Positions 1 to 8,914 are shown, counted from the stretch's first letter. The stretch: 64,000 bases of DNA from Pontixanthobacter gangjinensis (GCF_009827545.1 NZ_WTYS01000001.1:1079772-1143771), one strand, 5' to 3'. Program-made: numbers and translations. The notes: generated from the letters alone by a model not told the origin.

Positions 1-42
1 AGGGATTTATCCACCCTGATAACCGAGTCGAGAGGAACCGAA

Positions 43-1218
43 ATGGCCGATCTGGAAGCTTTCCGTAGTGAGACCCGCGCATGGCTTGAAGCCAATTGCC
101 CACAAGAGATGCGCCAACCTGTGCGTGATGAAGACGACGTTTACTGGGGCGGCCGCAAGGCCACCTTCAAGAACGACGCGCAGAAAGCATGGTTCGACGT
201 TTGTGTGGCGAAGGGTTACACCGTCCCGGCATGGCCCAAAGCTTATGGAGGCGCTGGTCTTGACGCGGCGCAGGCCAAAGTTCTCCGCCAGGAAATGGCC
301 CGCATCAATGCCCGCCCGCCACTGTCCAGCTTTGGCATTTGGATGCTTGGGCCAGCTTTGCTGCAATTCGGGACCGAAGAGCAAAAGGTTCATTTCCTCG
401 GTGAAATTGCCCGCGGCGAAATCCGTTGGTGCCAAGGTTATTCGGAGCCGGGTTCGGGTTCGGACCTCGTTTCAATGCAGACATTTGGCGAGGATAAGGG
501 CGACCATTGGGAAGTTAACGGCCAGAAGATTTGGACGTCTTATGCTGATCAGGCTGACTGGATTTTCTGCCTTGTTCGAACTGACAAGGCTAACAAATAT
601 CAGGGCATCACGTTCATGCTCTTCGACATGGAAAGCGAAGGGGTCAGTACCAAGCCAATCCTTCTGATCAGTGGCAACAGCCCGTTCTGCGAAACTTTCT
701 TCGACAATGTCGAAGTGCCAAAGGACCAATTTGTCGGTGAAGTAAATCGCGGCTGGGATGTGGCGAAATACCTGCTCGGGCACGAACGCGAAATGATCTC
801 AGGAGCGGGCGGAGGTGGTCTCACCTCGGCCATTGGTGCCGCGATGCAGCGCCATGCTCAAAAGGACGGGGGCGAACTCGACCCCGTGCTGCGCGCCGAG
901 CTGGCCATGTTTGATGTTGATGCGCTCGCCTATGCTGCGATGGGGGAGAAATTCCTTGACGAGATGAAGGGCGGCCAGGGCCATCCGGCGCAGCCGAACA
1001 TGATGAAATATGTCGGGACAGAGCTAAACAAACGCCGCCACGAATTAATGATGTCAGCCGGTGGTTCGCGAAGTCTTGAATGGGACAGCGAGGAAACCGG
1101 CGGCGGCAAACCATCGCGCGGTTGGCTTCGCACGAAAGCCAATTCAATCGAAGGCGGCACCAGCGAAGTCATGCTGAACGTCGTCGCCAAGCGTATTCTT
1201 GATCTGCCGGGAGCCTGA
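43..1218 (+). CDS. acyl-CoA dehydrogenase (first of an adjacent pair)
   Basis: 391 aa flavoprotein of the acyl-CoA dehydrogenase family, expected to oxidise an acyl-CoA to the 2-enoyl-CoA with FAD. The flavin/substrate-loop motif WCQGYSEPGSGSDL lies near residues 129-142, and the C-terminal signature NSIEGGTSEV followed by NVVAKRILDLPG is intact. The start has a good AGAGGAA ribosome site 7 bases upstream. A second, shorter dehydrogenase follows after 3 bases and then an SDR, so the three are probably one operon. Family knowledge: such unequal adjacent pairs often form heterotetramers (as in PimC/PimD or ChsE-type enzymes). The substrate cannot be told from the sequence; an unusual or bulky acyl chain is an inference. 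Confidence 0.93.
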   Translation: MADLEAFRSETRAWLEANCPQEMRQPVRDEDDVYWGGRKATFKNDAQKAWFDVCVAKGYTVPAWPKAYGGAGLDAAQAKVLRQEMARINARPPLSSFGIWMLGPALLQFGTEEQKVHFLGEIARGEIRWCQGYSEPGSGSDLVSMQTFGEDKGDHWEVNGQKIWTSYADQADWIFCLVRTDKANKYQGITFMLFDMESEGVSTKPILLISGNSPFCETFFDNVEVPKDQFVGEVNRGWDVAKYLLGHEREMISGAGGGGLTSAIGAAMQRHAQKDGGELDPVLRAELAMFDVDALAYAAMGEKFLDEMKGGQGHPAQPNMMKYVGTELNKRRHELMMSAGGSRSLEWDSEETGGGKPSRGWLRTKANSIEGGTSEVMLNVVAKRILDLPGA

Positions 1219-1221
1219 TCG

Positions 1222-2361
1222 ATGCCATTATTTTACGATGAAGATCAGACCATGCTCGCTGACACTGCAGCGCAGTTCATGGCAGAAGAAGGTTCTATCA
1301 AGAAGCAATTGCGCCATTGGCGCGACCGCGATTGCAAGGATGGTTTCGGCCATGAATTGTGGAAGCAATTTGCCGAAATGGGCTTCACTGGCATTCTTGT
1401 CGGCGAAGACGATGGCGGCATGGGCATGGGCAATGTCGAAGCCGGAATTGTTCTGGAGCAAATCGGCCGCAACCTCACACCGTCACCCTTCCTTACTAGC
1501 TCCGTGTTGGCTGCGACTGCACTCAACAATGCCAGCGCCGATTTGCGCGGTCGCTACCTGCCCGGCCTGATTTCGGGCGAGCATGTCTTCGCTGTCGCTA
1601 TCGACGAAGGGGCAAAGCACCACCCTGAGCGAATCAAAACCAAGGCCGAGAAATCAGGCAATGGCTTCAAACTGTCCGGTCAGAAGGATTTTGTAATCCA
1701 CGGCGCGAGCGCCGATATGATAATCGTTGCTGCGCGCACATCGGGCGCTGATGATGATGATGACGGTATCACTCTATTTGCTGTGCCAAAGGATGCAGCC
1801 GGTCTCGATCAAGATGCGGTGAAGCTGGTTGACAGTTCTGTTGCGACGCATTTGAAAATGGATAATGTCGAGCTGGACGGTGACGCTGTAATTGGCGAAG
1901 TTGATGGTGGCCGCGAGATCTTGAACAAGGTGCTCAATGCTGGCCGTATCGGCGCCGCTGCAGAGGGTTGCGGTGTTGCCGGTGCATCGATGGATATGAC
2001 CATCGATTACCTCAAGCAGCGCAAGCAATTCGGCAAATTGATTGGCGAGTTTCAGGCGCTTCAACACCGCGCTGCGCATCTCTACTCCGAAGTTGAAATT
2101 GCGCGGGCGATTACAATCAAGGCTGGCCAGCTTCTCGATGGCGACAGCGAGAAAGCCGACCTGATGGTCTCGGTTGCCAAATCGAAAGTCGGCCAGGCCG
2201 CCGGTCTTGCCGTGCGCGAAGGCGTGCAAATGCATGGCGGAATTGGCATGACCGATGAATATGATATCGGCCTGTATATGAAACGAGACCGTGCGCTGAA
2301 CGAGTTTCTCGGCGATGCATATTACCATGCCGAGCGTGTTGCCCGGCTGAGCGGATATTGA
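1222..2361 (+). CDS. acyl-CoA dehydrogenase (second of the pair)
   Basis: 379 aa acyl-CoA dehydrogenase paralogue, distinct in sequence from its upstream partner. The C-terminal half carries YLKQRKQFGKLIGEFQALQHR (near residues 265-285) and the typical tail VQMHGGIGMTDEYDIGLYMKR. The N-terminal helical domain begins LFYDEDQTMLADTAAQF. The middle has an acidic loop (DDDDD near residue 176) that is probably surface exposed. It starts 3 bases after the preceding gene and overlaps the next reading frame only if that gene used an unlikely TTG start. Likely a heteromeric partner of the neighbouring dehydrogenase in degradation of an acyl-CoA side chain; the substrate is unknown. Confidence 0.93.
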   Translation: MPLFYDEDQTMLADTAAQFMAEEGSIKKQLRHWRDRDCKDGFGHELWKQFAEMGFTGILVGEDDGGMGMGNVEAGIVLEQIGRNLTPSPFLTSSVLAATALNNASADLRGRYLPGLISGEHVFAVAIDEGAKHHPERIKTKAEKSGNGFKLSGQKDFVIHGASADMIIVAARTSGADDDDDGITLFAVPKDAAGLDQDAVKLVDSSVATHLKMDNVELDGDAVIGEVDGGREILNKVLNAGRIGAAAEGCGVAGASMDMTIDYLKQRKQFGKLIGEFQALQHRAAHLYSEVEIARAITIKAGQLLDGDSEKADLMVSVAKSKVGQAAGLAVREGVQMHGGIGMTDEYDIGLYMKRDRALNEFLGDAYYHAERVARLSGY

Positions 2362-2372
2362 GGAGAGAACCC

Positions 2373-3182
2373 ATGATGAATTTGAAAGATCTGTTCGGCC
2401 TTGAAGGCAAAATTGCGCTGGTAACCGGCGGCTCTCGCGGCATCGGCAAGATGATCGTCGAAGGTCTGCTGGAGGCTGGCTGCGCGAAAATTTACATCGT
2501 CGCACGCAAGAAGGCGCAAGTTGATGCCACATCCGAAGAACTGGGTGACAAAGTCATCGGCCTGGTCGGCGATTTGTCGCAGATGGACGGCATTCAGGCG
2601 TTGGCCGACGAATTGGCGAGCCGCGAAGACAAGCTGGACCTGCTGGTAAACAATGCTGGCGCGGCATGGGGCGAACCGTTCAAGGACTTTACCGAAGCGG
2701 GTTGGGACCGGACAATGGACCTCAATGTCAAAACCCCGTTCTTTCTGACGCAAAAGCTGCACGGCCTCCTGAAAGCGGCTGGCACGCCTGAACGTCCGGC
2801 CAAGGTCCTGATGATCGCCAGTATTGACGGGATGAAGTCCAACCCATGGCCAACATATCCCTATCAGGCATCAAAAGCGGGTCTTATCCACCTGACGCGG
2901 CGGATGGCGGCGGAACTGGTGCATGATAATATCATCGTCAATGGCATCGGCCCTGGCGCTTTCCCGAGCGAAATGAACAAAGCTGCGCGCGATCAGGAAG
3001 AAATGGTCAAGCGCGGCATCCCCTCGCGCCGCGTTGGTGTCACCGAAGATATGGCCGCAGGCGCGATTTATCTGCTCAGCCGTGCGGGTGATTACGTAGT
3101 GGGCACGACAATCCCGATTGATGGCGGCGTGGTAAACGCGAATATCGGATCGGGTAATTTCGTTGATCCGTCGGGCGAATAA
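2373..3182 (+). CDS. short-chain dehydrogenase/reductase (SDR)
   Basis: 269 aa classical SDR. The cofactor loop VTGGSRGIG is near residues 17-25, NNAGAAWG follows near residue 95, and the active-site YPYQASKAG gives the Tyr-x3-Lys pair near residue 168. The C-terminal IPIDGGVVNANIGS is typical. Start chosen at the first ATG of an ATGATG pair because AGGAGAG lies 5 bases upstream; an upstream TTG inside the previous stop region has no such site. It closes the operon with the two acyl-CoA dehydrogenases and is followed by a strong terminator. It probably acts as a 3-hydroxyacyl-CoA or hydroxy-lipid dehydrogenase in the same pathway, which is inference from context. Confidence 0.92.
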   Translation: MMNLKDLFGLEGKIALVTGGSRGIGKMIVEGLLEAGCAKIYIVARKKAQVDATSEELGDKVIGLVGDLSQMDGIQALADELASREDKLDLLVNNAGAAWGEPFKDFTEAGWDRTMDLNVKTPFFLTQKLHGLLKAAGTPERPAKVLMIASIDGMKSNPWPTYPYQASKAGLIHLTRRMAAELVHDNIIVNGIGPGAFPSEMNKAARDQEEMVKRGIPSRRVGVTEDMAAGAIYLLSRAGDYVVGTTIPIDGGVVNANIGSGNFVDPSGE

Positions 3183-3218
3183 TCGCTCGACACTGAGGTT
3201 TGCAGTTCGATGAGGACA

Positions 3219-3247
3219 GGCCGCCGGAGCAATCCGGCGGCCTTTTT
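3219..3247 (+). terminator. intrinsic terminator after the dehydrogenase operon
   Basis: A perfect 10-bp stem GGCCGCCGGA / TCCGGCGGCC with a GCAA loop is followed by five T. It sits 36 bases after the SDR stop. Confidence 0.9.
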
Positions 3248-3314
3248 CATACGAGAAAAATTTCACTTTCGCGAGAAACGGTTCTGACTACCGGATCATG
3301 GCCGAATGTTGGAC

Positions 3315-3424
3315 TTAGGGTTACACCTGTAACCTAACACATCTCGGGCAACTCATTGAAAAGCAATGAATATGCTGTTGGATAACGGGTGACACATTTG
3401 CTCGCCCTTACAATTTGGGCGGAT
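3315..3424 (+). repeat. dispersed ~110-bp element, copy 1 (possible small RNA)
   Basis: Aligns without gaps over 90 bases with 20454-20543: the first 27 bases are identical, the last 30 match at 27, and the middle 33 match at 19. The 5' part holds the palindrome GGTTACA-CC-TGTAACC. After the aligned part comes a hairpin CGCCC-N9-GGGCG (3403-3421). No reading frame is conserved between copies. This copy lies in the 350-base space between the SDR terminator and the 3' end of the sodium-channel gene; I see nothing else in that space. Function unknown. Confidence 0.65.
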
Positions 3425-3535
3425 GCGATATGTGATCAGAGCAACTACAATGTGAAAGAATGGCAAGAGATTAGCGAAGCTAGGGCATGTAGGAAAGCGT
3501 CGGTAAGTAGGGTGGCAAGCGGACGCCAATGCTGC

Positions 3536-4330
3536 TTAGTTTTCACCCTGCTCGCGAAGTGCAGTTATTTCGCGCCGAAGCGCCCGCAATTCGCCAAGAA
3601 TTTCCTCGCGTTCGCCATGCGCTTCTTCATCGGTCGCCTCCGACATTGCGTTGACGATCACACCGATGAACAAGTTCAGCACAATAAAGCTGGTGACGAG
3701 AATGAATGGCACGAAAAACGCCCAGGCATAGGGATATATCTCCATTACCGGCCGCACTATGCCCATCGACCAACTTTCCAGTGTCATGATCTGGAAAAGT
3801 GAATAGAGTGAGTGGCCCAGCGTCCCGAACCACTCGGGGAAAGCTGTTCCGAACAGCTTTGTGGCCATAACCGCGCTGATGTAGAACAGCAGCAGCAGCA
3901 TCACGATTACAGTTCCGATACTGGGAATCGCGCTGAACAGGCCGACAATGACCTTCCGCATGCTGGGCACCACGGAGACAAGTCGCAACGCGCGCAGGAT
4001 GCGCAATGCCCGTAGCACCGAAAACTGTTGGCTGAGCGGAAAGAGCGCTACGCTTACAATGACAAAATCGAAGACATTCCAACCATTTTTGAAGAAGCTA
4101 AGGCGAAAGGCGAACAGCTTCAGAGAGAGCTCGACAACGAAGATCGCAATTGCAATGCGGTCGAGTGTAGAAACGAGCTGGCCATATTGTGCCATGATCG
4201 CTGGGGAAGTCTCCATCCCCAACCCGATCGCATTAATGACGATCACGGCCGTAATGGCGCTTTCAAAGCGTTGCGACTCTATGAATGAACGAACACGTTC
4301 GCGCGAAGATGAATAGAAAGAGGATGACAT
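3536..4330 (-). CDS. bacterial voltage-gated sodium channel (NaChBac/NavAb type)
   Basis: 264 aa with the six-helix plan of a BacNav subunit, which works as a homotetramer in the inner membrane. The S4 segment VLRALRILRALRLVSVVPSMRK has regularly spaced arginines. The pore carries TLESWSM near residues 180-186, identical to the selectivity filter of the characterised NaChBac/NavAb channels, and predicts sodium selectivity. The S6 helix ends in LFIGVIVNAMSEA and is followed by a charged C-terminal coiled coil (GEREEILGELRALRREITALREQ). I prefer the ATG at 4330 because it gives the usual family length; a TTG at 4387 would add 19 residues. The gene stands alone, divergent from an esterase. A role in motility or Na/pH homeostasis is known for relatives, not shown here. 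Confidence 0.92.
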   Translation of the reverse strand: MSSSFYSSSRERVRSFIESQRFESAITAVIVINAIGLGMETSPAIMAQYGQLVSTLDRIAIAIFVVELSLKLFAFRLSFFKNGWNVFDFVIVSVALFPLSQQFSVLRALRILRALRLVSVVPSMRKVIVGLFSAIPSIGTVIVMLLLLFYISAVMATKLFGTAFPEWFGTLGHSLYSLFQIMTLESWSMGIVRPVMEIYPYAWAFFVPFILVTSFIVLNLFIGVIVNAMSEATDEEAHGEREEILGELRALRREITALREQGEN

Positions 4331-4567
4331 TGCAGCGCCGATATAGGGTTTTGAGCGGGACAGAACAGAGAGAAACGAGTTGGCCAATAGAGATAATGTT
4401 TAAATGTGGGTCGTGAGCGGCCGTGCTGCTGTTAGGACCTGCTCCAAGTGGCTGGAGCGTCACACTTGGGTGGCAACCTTTCCTTAGGTAATTGACCTCG
4501 CGGGCAGTCAGATGCGCTAGTTTCTGCTTCCTAACACCATGCCCCAACTCTACTGACCGCACTTCTT

Positions 4568-5779
4568 ATGCTATCAACCTATCTCATCGTTCATTCGCTG
4601 TTGGCGCTCTATCTGCTCACAACTGGAGTTGCCGGAGCATTCCATACCAAGCTGCCGAGCAAGGTTCACAATCTTTCATTTATCTATTTCGGTTGGAGCC
4701 TGATCGGTCAGATCTTTAGCCTTCAGCTGCTATCGCTGGCTTTTGTGTCACTATGTTTTGCCGCATTTGGACCGGAGCCGAAATTTATCATCGGGCTGGC
4801 TAACGTGTTCTCGATGGTGTGCTTCATCATGATAATGAGACAAGCCTGGTTGAGCAGCCAGGTTCTGAGCCGGGTCGAGCCAAATGGTCAGGCAGCTTCG
4901 GTATGGCGCTTTTTTGCAGGAGCATTATTCCCTATCCAATTGGGCAGCCGCGGCGTCAGGCGGATCAAGAACATTGCCTATGGGCCAGAAGGCCGAAAAC
5001 ACCTGCTCGATATATACCTCCCGAAAGGACCAGCGACAGCTCCCATGCCCGTCCTGTTGCACGTCCATGGCGGGGGCTGGATAGTCGGCAGCAAACACCA
5101 GCAAGCACAGCCTTTGATTCAATACATGGCGTCCCAAGGATGGCTCGTGATCGACATAAATTACCGGCTTGCCCCGTGGAACCGGATGCCAGTGATGATC
5201 CAGGATGTAATCCGAGCTGTCGCATGGACCAAGGCCAATATTACGTCCTACAATGGTGACCCGGATTTCGTGGCTTTAACAGGTGGGTCGGCAGGTGGTC
5301 ATTTGGTTGCACTCGCCGCGCTTGCGTCCAATGTTGACGGTCTCAGGCCCGAACTTGGCGATGCCGATTGCACCGTTGATGCGTGCATCCCGGTGTATGG
5401 GCTTTACGATCTGCTCGACCAGAATCAAGCGATGGAAGTCGGGGTGGGCGAAATCAGATCGTTTATGACGCGGTTCGTGATGCCAAAATCATATTCCGAA
5501 GACGCGGCCCTGTGGGAGAAAATCTCACCGATTAATCATATCAGCCCAAGCGCGCCGCCAATGCTGATCCTGCATGGGCAGCATGATTCACTTGCGGATC
5601 TCGAAAGCGCAAAAGCTTTTGCTGAAAGCTTATCGCGGATATCAAAGAACAAGGTCACGTTTGTTGATCTGCCTGGACAGCAGCACGCTTATGACTGCGC
5701 CTACTCACCTCCGGCCCCGGAACATGCAAGAGCTGTTCATCGATTTCTCGAAAGCGTCCGCAAGGACAAACAGCGCTGA
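4568..5779 (+). CDS. alpha/beta hydrolase (HSL/BD-FAE-like esterase) with N-terminal membrane segments
   Basis: 403 aa. The first ~110 residues form three or four hydrophobic helices and probably anchor the protein in the inner membrane. The catalytic domain follows with the oxyanion motif HGGGW near residue 166, the nucleophile elbow GGSAGGH near residue 240, and a late acidic/His pair (HGQHDSLAD and QQHAYDCAYS). This is the pattern of small carboxylesterases acting on acyl esters. The start ATG has no clear ribosome site. It ends 22 bases before the end of gmk on the other strand. The natural substrate is not known. Confidence 0.85.
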   Translation: MLSTYLIVHSLLALYLLTTGVAGAFHTKLPSKVHNLSFIYFGWSLIGQIFSLQLLSLAFVSLCFAAFGPEPKFIIGLANVFSMVCFIMIMRQAWLSSQVLSRVEPNGQAASVWRFFAGALFPIQLGSRGVRRIKNIAYGPEGRKHLLDIYLPKGPATAPMPVLLHVHGGGWIVGSKHQQAQPLIQYMASQGWLVIDINYRLAPWNRMPVMIQDVIRAVAWTKANITSYNGDPDFVALTGGSAGGHLVALAALASNVDGLRPELGDADCTVDACIPVYGLYDLLDQNQAMEVGVGEIRSFMTRFVMPKSYSEDAALWEKISPINHISPSAPPMLILHGQHDSLADLESAKAFAESLSRISKNKVTFVDLPGQQHAYDCAYSPPAPEHARAVHRFLESVRKDKQR

Positions 5780-5801
5780 TTGGTCGCGAAGATCGCCAGT
5801 T

Positions 5802-6437
5802 CTACTCCATCAATTCGCGCACAAATGGGATCAACCCCGTCTGCCGTGTCCGCTTCATCCGTTCTGCGTGCAGAATCTCGCGCACCTTTACGAAACATTC
5901 ATCGACGTCATCATTGACCACGACATAGTCATATTCGGCCCAGTGGCTGATTTCATTCCGGGCACGCTCCATACGGCTATCGATGACTTCGGCACTGTCG
6001 AGCGCGCGGGTTTCCAATCGGCTGCGTAAAGCGGCGAGGCTCGGGGGCAGCAGAAATACACTGACCGCATCCTGTTGGTCTTTTTGGTAAAGTTGCTGGG
6101 TGCCCTGCCAATCAATGTCGAACAGGAAATCTTGTCCTTCTTTCAGACCTTGGCGGATATAGCCCTTGGGCGTGCCATAGCGATGGTCGAACACATGCGC
6201 CCATTCGTAAAAATCGTCCTTTTCGACCATTTCATCGAATTTCGCATCGGATACGAAATGATAATCGATCCCGTCCACTTCGCCTTTGCGCGGGGGGCGG
6301 GTGGTGGCGGAGACGGAGAGCTTGATCTCCTCATCAGCGCCCAGCAATTTGTGCGACATGGTGGTCTTTCCCGCTCCCGACGGGGAAGAAAGGATAAACA
6401 TGATACCGCGGCGGGAAAGGGTGCTTTGATCGGCCAT
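5802..6437 (-). CDS. gmk: guanylate kinase
   Basis: 211 aa, normal length. It phosphorylates GMP to GDP with ATP in the cytoplasm. The P-loop is SSPSGAGKTT (near residues 17-26), followed by SVSATTRPPRKGEVDGIDYHFV, the GMP-binding region, and DIDWQGTQQL. It is the last of three genes reading leftwards from sspB, with an 86-base gap before it. ATG start. Confidence 0.97.
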   Translation of the reverse strand: MADQSTLSRRGIMFILSSPSGAGKTTMSHKLLGADEEIKLSVSATTRPPRKGEVDGIDYHFVSDAKFDEMVEKDDFYEWAHVFDHRYGTPKGYIRQGLKEGQDFLFDIDWQGTQQLYQKDQQDAVSVFLLPPSLAALRSRLETRALDSAEVIDSRMERARNEISHWAEYDYVVVNDDVDECFVKVREILHAERMKRTRQTGLIPFVRELME

Positions 6438-6523
6438 GGCTGCTCATGCGACAGGGCGGGCCAAATAATCAAGTCCTGCGGCAAAATTCGGCAAATTTGC
6501 CTGTTCGCCCCATTATGCGCCTT

Positions 6524-6910
6524 TTACTCGTCGGCGTCTTCGCTCCTGGCCTGCTCGATTAATGTCTGATCGCCGGCCTTCTTCGCATCGCGGCGGCGCT
6601 GGCTCCGGTCCCACAGGGTTTTGACCAGCAATCCGCTGCCAATTACGACTGCGCCGGGAGTGGACTTTGTCGCCAATTTGGCCACCGCAACTGTGGCCAA
6701 CGTCTTTTTCAGACTGCGATTATTGACGATTTCCTGCGCGGTGTCTTTGCCATAACGGCCTTTCAAAAACCGCTTCTCGACAAATCCGCGCATGACGGAG
6801 GTTCCCACGCGCATGACAATATCTGCCATCATCACATTGGTCGCAGGGTTGGTACTTGGACCGGGTACGGATGCGGAATTATCGGACAATGCCTTTGATT
6901 TCTTTGCCAT
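6524..6910 (-). CDS. conserved hypothetical protein
   Basis: 128 aa of unknown function. It has a low-complexity N-terminus, a basic middle (VEKRFLKGRYGKDTAQEIV), one weakly hydrophobic stretch (TPGAVVIGSGLLVKTLW, near residues 85-101) and a charged tail (DRSQRRRDAKKA). The stretch could be a membrane-associated helix. It lies between sspB and gmk on the same strand, 50 bases after sspB. I recognise no family; the reading frame is supported by length and by position in a same-strand series. Confidence 0.7.
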   Translation of the reverse strand: MAKKSKALSDNSASVPGPSTNPATNVMMADIVMRVGTSVMRGFVEKRFLKGRYGKDTAQEIVNNRSLKKTLATVAVAKLATKSTPGAVVIGSGLLVKTLWDRSQRRRDAKKAGDQTLIEQARSEDADE

Positions 6911-6960
6911 AATTGGCCCTCCGCTACGCTCTTGTTCCGCCCAGGGCGGAGTCGGAGCGG

Positions 6961-7464
6961 TCAGTTTTTGCGGCCGAAATCGACCGTGACGACGTTTGAG
7001 CCGTCTTCGCTGTCAATCACGGCTGGGTGGTCTGCCTCTTCCGAACCGTCATTTTCCGCCTCTTCATGCGGCTCAGGTGCCATGTCAGCGACGGTCGCCT
7101 GAAATTGCAGCCCGAAATCAACCGCCGGATCAACAAACGCAGTGATCGCTGCGAAAGGTATATCGAGCTTGGAAGGCACCGCGTTAAAGCTGAGGCCAAC
7201 GGTAAAGCCGATATCATCAACCGCCAGATCCCAAAATTTGTTTTGCAACACGATGGTCATTTCATCGGGGAAACGCTCACGCAAAACTTTCGGAATGGAC
7301 ACGCCCGGCGCACCCGTTTTGAAAGTGATGTAAAAGTGATGGTTACCTGGCAATTCGCCGCCGCCATCGACAATTTCGCCCAAAACACGGCCTACTACGG
7401 CGCGCAAGGCTTCTTGTACGATATCATCATACGGGATCAGGCTATCGGGTGTGTCGTCGCTCAT
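6961..7464 (-). CDS. sspB: SspB family ClpXP adaptor
   Basis: 167 aa, alphaproteobacterial SspB. It tethers ssrA-tagged and other substrates to ClpXP. Recognisable segments are IPYDDIVQEALRAVVGRVL at the N-terminus, NHHFYITFKTGAPGV, and MTIVLQNKFWDLAVDDIGF, which forms the substrate-binding sheet. An acidic flexible tail (EPHEEAENDGSEEAD) ends in VVTVDFGRKN, a plausible ClpX-binding peptide. The gene is divergent from hisB with an 85-base shared upstream region. Confidence 0.93.
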   Translation of the reverse strand: MSDDTPDSLIPYDDIVQEALRAVVGRVLGEIVDGGGELPGNHHFYITFKTGAPGVSIPKVLRERFPDEMTIVLQNKFWDLAVDDIGFTVGLSFNAVPSKLDIPFAAITAFVDPAVDFGLQFQATVADMAPEPHEEAENDGSEEADHPAVIDSEDGSNVVTVDFGRKN

Positions 7465-7549
7465 AACAAGACGCTAGGTGGCGGGGAGAATGCGCGGGGT
7501 CAAGCTTCAAAGCCTTGCTTGTGATAAAAGGCTGCGTATAGCGCGTCTT

Positions 7550-8143
7550 ATGCGCACTGGGAAAATAGAACGAAACACCACCGAAACGAAGATCTTCGTC
7601 GAGGTCAATCTTGACGGGACCGGCACTTATGATGTGTCGACCGGCATCGGTTTTCTGGACCATATGGTCGAGCAATTCAGCCGCCATTCGCTGATCGATG
7701 TGACGATGAAGATAGACGGTGATTTACATGTCGACCAGCATCACACGACAGAAGACAGCGCGCTAGCGCTGGGTCAGGCGCTGGCCCAGGCGATGGGCGA
7801 TATGGCTGGCATCGGCCGCTATGGAACCGCCTATTCACCAATGGATGAGACACTGGCGCGGGTTGCGCTGGATATTTCCGGGCGGCCTTATCTGGTATGG
7901 AAAGCCGGTTTCAGTCAGGAAAAATTGGGCGAATGGGACACCGAACTGATCGAACACTGGTTCCATTCAGTCTCGCAAACTGCCGGTATCACGCTGCATG
8001 TTGAGCTAATCTACGGTTCCAACAATCACCATATTTGCGAGGCGATTTACAAAGGCTTTGCCCGGGCAATGCGCGCCGGCGTGGAACTCGATCCGCGCAA
8101 GGGCGATGCGATCCCCTCCACCAAGGGGCAGCTTGGTGGATAG
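7550..8143 (+). CDS. hisB: imidazoleglycerol-phosphate dehydratase
   Basis: 197 aa, the monofunctional HisB of histidine biosynthesis. It dehydrates imidazole glycerol phosphate to imidazole acetol phosphate. Metal-binding motifs are present: [25 protein letters not shown] and [18 protein letters not shown]. The start at 7550 gives [12 protein letters not shown], the usual N-terminus; the frame is open further upstream but homologues do not extend there. It begins the local his cluster; hisG and hisD are not in this window. Confidence 0.97.
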   Translation: MRTGKIERNTTETKIFVEVNLDGTGTYDVSTGIGFLDHMVEQFSRHSLIDVTMKIDGDLHVDQHHTTEDSALALGQALAQAMGDMAGIGRYGTAYSPMDETLARVALDISGRPYLVWKAGFSQEKLGEWDTELIEHWFHSVSQTAGITLHVELIYGSNNHHICEAIYKGFARAMRAGVELDPRKGDAIPSTKGQLGG

Positions 8144-8271
8144 GATCCGCCAATCGGCTGCGCAGCAGCCGCAAGGCCGCCAAGGTTCTTTGGTTTCCGC
8201 CCGCAGCGACGCGATCATTGATTGCGTGAGCGAGGAGGTCGCACGCCCGCTTGGGTGCGCGGAAAACAAAC

Positions 8272-8901
8272 GTGGCTGAGGTGATCGCGCTGATAGATTA
8301 CGGCGCGGGTAATCTCCATTCGGTGCACAATGCGCTGAAAGCTGTCGGAGCCGAGGGTGTTAGCGTTACTTCCGATCCCGACGTTGCGCGCGCGGCGGAC
8401 CGGATTATTCTGCCCGGGGTTGGATCATTCAAGGCATGTGCTGAAGGTCTTGCCGCGATTGACGGCATGATCGCTGCAATGACCGAGCGAGTGCAAATTG
8501 GCAGTGCGCCGTTCCTTGGCATTTGTGTGGGAATGCAATTGCTCGCCACGCACGGGACCGAACACGGTGTTACTAAAGGGCTTGGCTGGGTGCCGGGTGA
8601 AGTGCGCGCCATCGAACGGACTGATCCGGCGATCAAGGTGCCGCATATGGGCTGGAACGACGTGGCCCTTTCCTCGCACGCGCCGAAAGGCGGCTTGATC
8701 GAGGAAGGCGAGGCTTACTTCCTCCATTCCTATCATTTCGCGGTGGATGATCCGCAGCATATTGCCGCGATGACCGACCATGGCGGCGGATTGGTTGCGG
8801 CGGTGGCGCACGATAGTGTAATCGGGGTCCAGTTTCATCCTGAGAAGAGCCAGGCTTATGGGCTGGCTTTGCTTGAGAGGTTCTTGCATTGGCGGCCGTG
8901 A
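8272..8901 (+). CDS. hisH: imidazole glycerol phosphate synthase, glutaminase subunit
   Basis: 209 aa class I glutamine amidotransferase that supplies ammonia to HisF. LIDYGAGNLHS opens the protein, the catalytic Cys lies in FLGICVGMQLL, and the His-Glu pair is in GVQFHPEKSQ near the end. The GTG at 8272 matches the conserved N-terminus. A TTG at 8251 is possible because GAGGAGG lies 12 bases before it, and would add seven residues. About 100 bases separate it from hisB, containing a small hairpin GGCTGC-GCA-GCAGCC but no gene I can support. Confidence 0.95.
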   Translation: MAEVIALIDYGAGNLHSVHNALKAVGAEGVSVTSDPDVARAADRIILPGVGSFKACAEGLAAIDGMIAAMTERVQIGSAPFLGICVGMQLLATHGTEHGVTKGLGWVPGEVRAIERTDPAIKVPHMGWNDVALSSHAPKGGLIEEGEAYFLHSYHFAVDDPQHIAAMTDHGGGLVAAVAHDSVIGVQFHPEKSQAYGLALLERFLHWRP

Positions 8902-8914
8902 AAAGAGAGTTGGC

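Noticed and set aside
1774-2532. 252-residue minus-strand open frame over the second acyl-CoA dehydrogenase
   Set aside because: Shadow of a conserved enzyme; no motifs.
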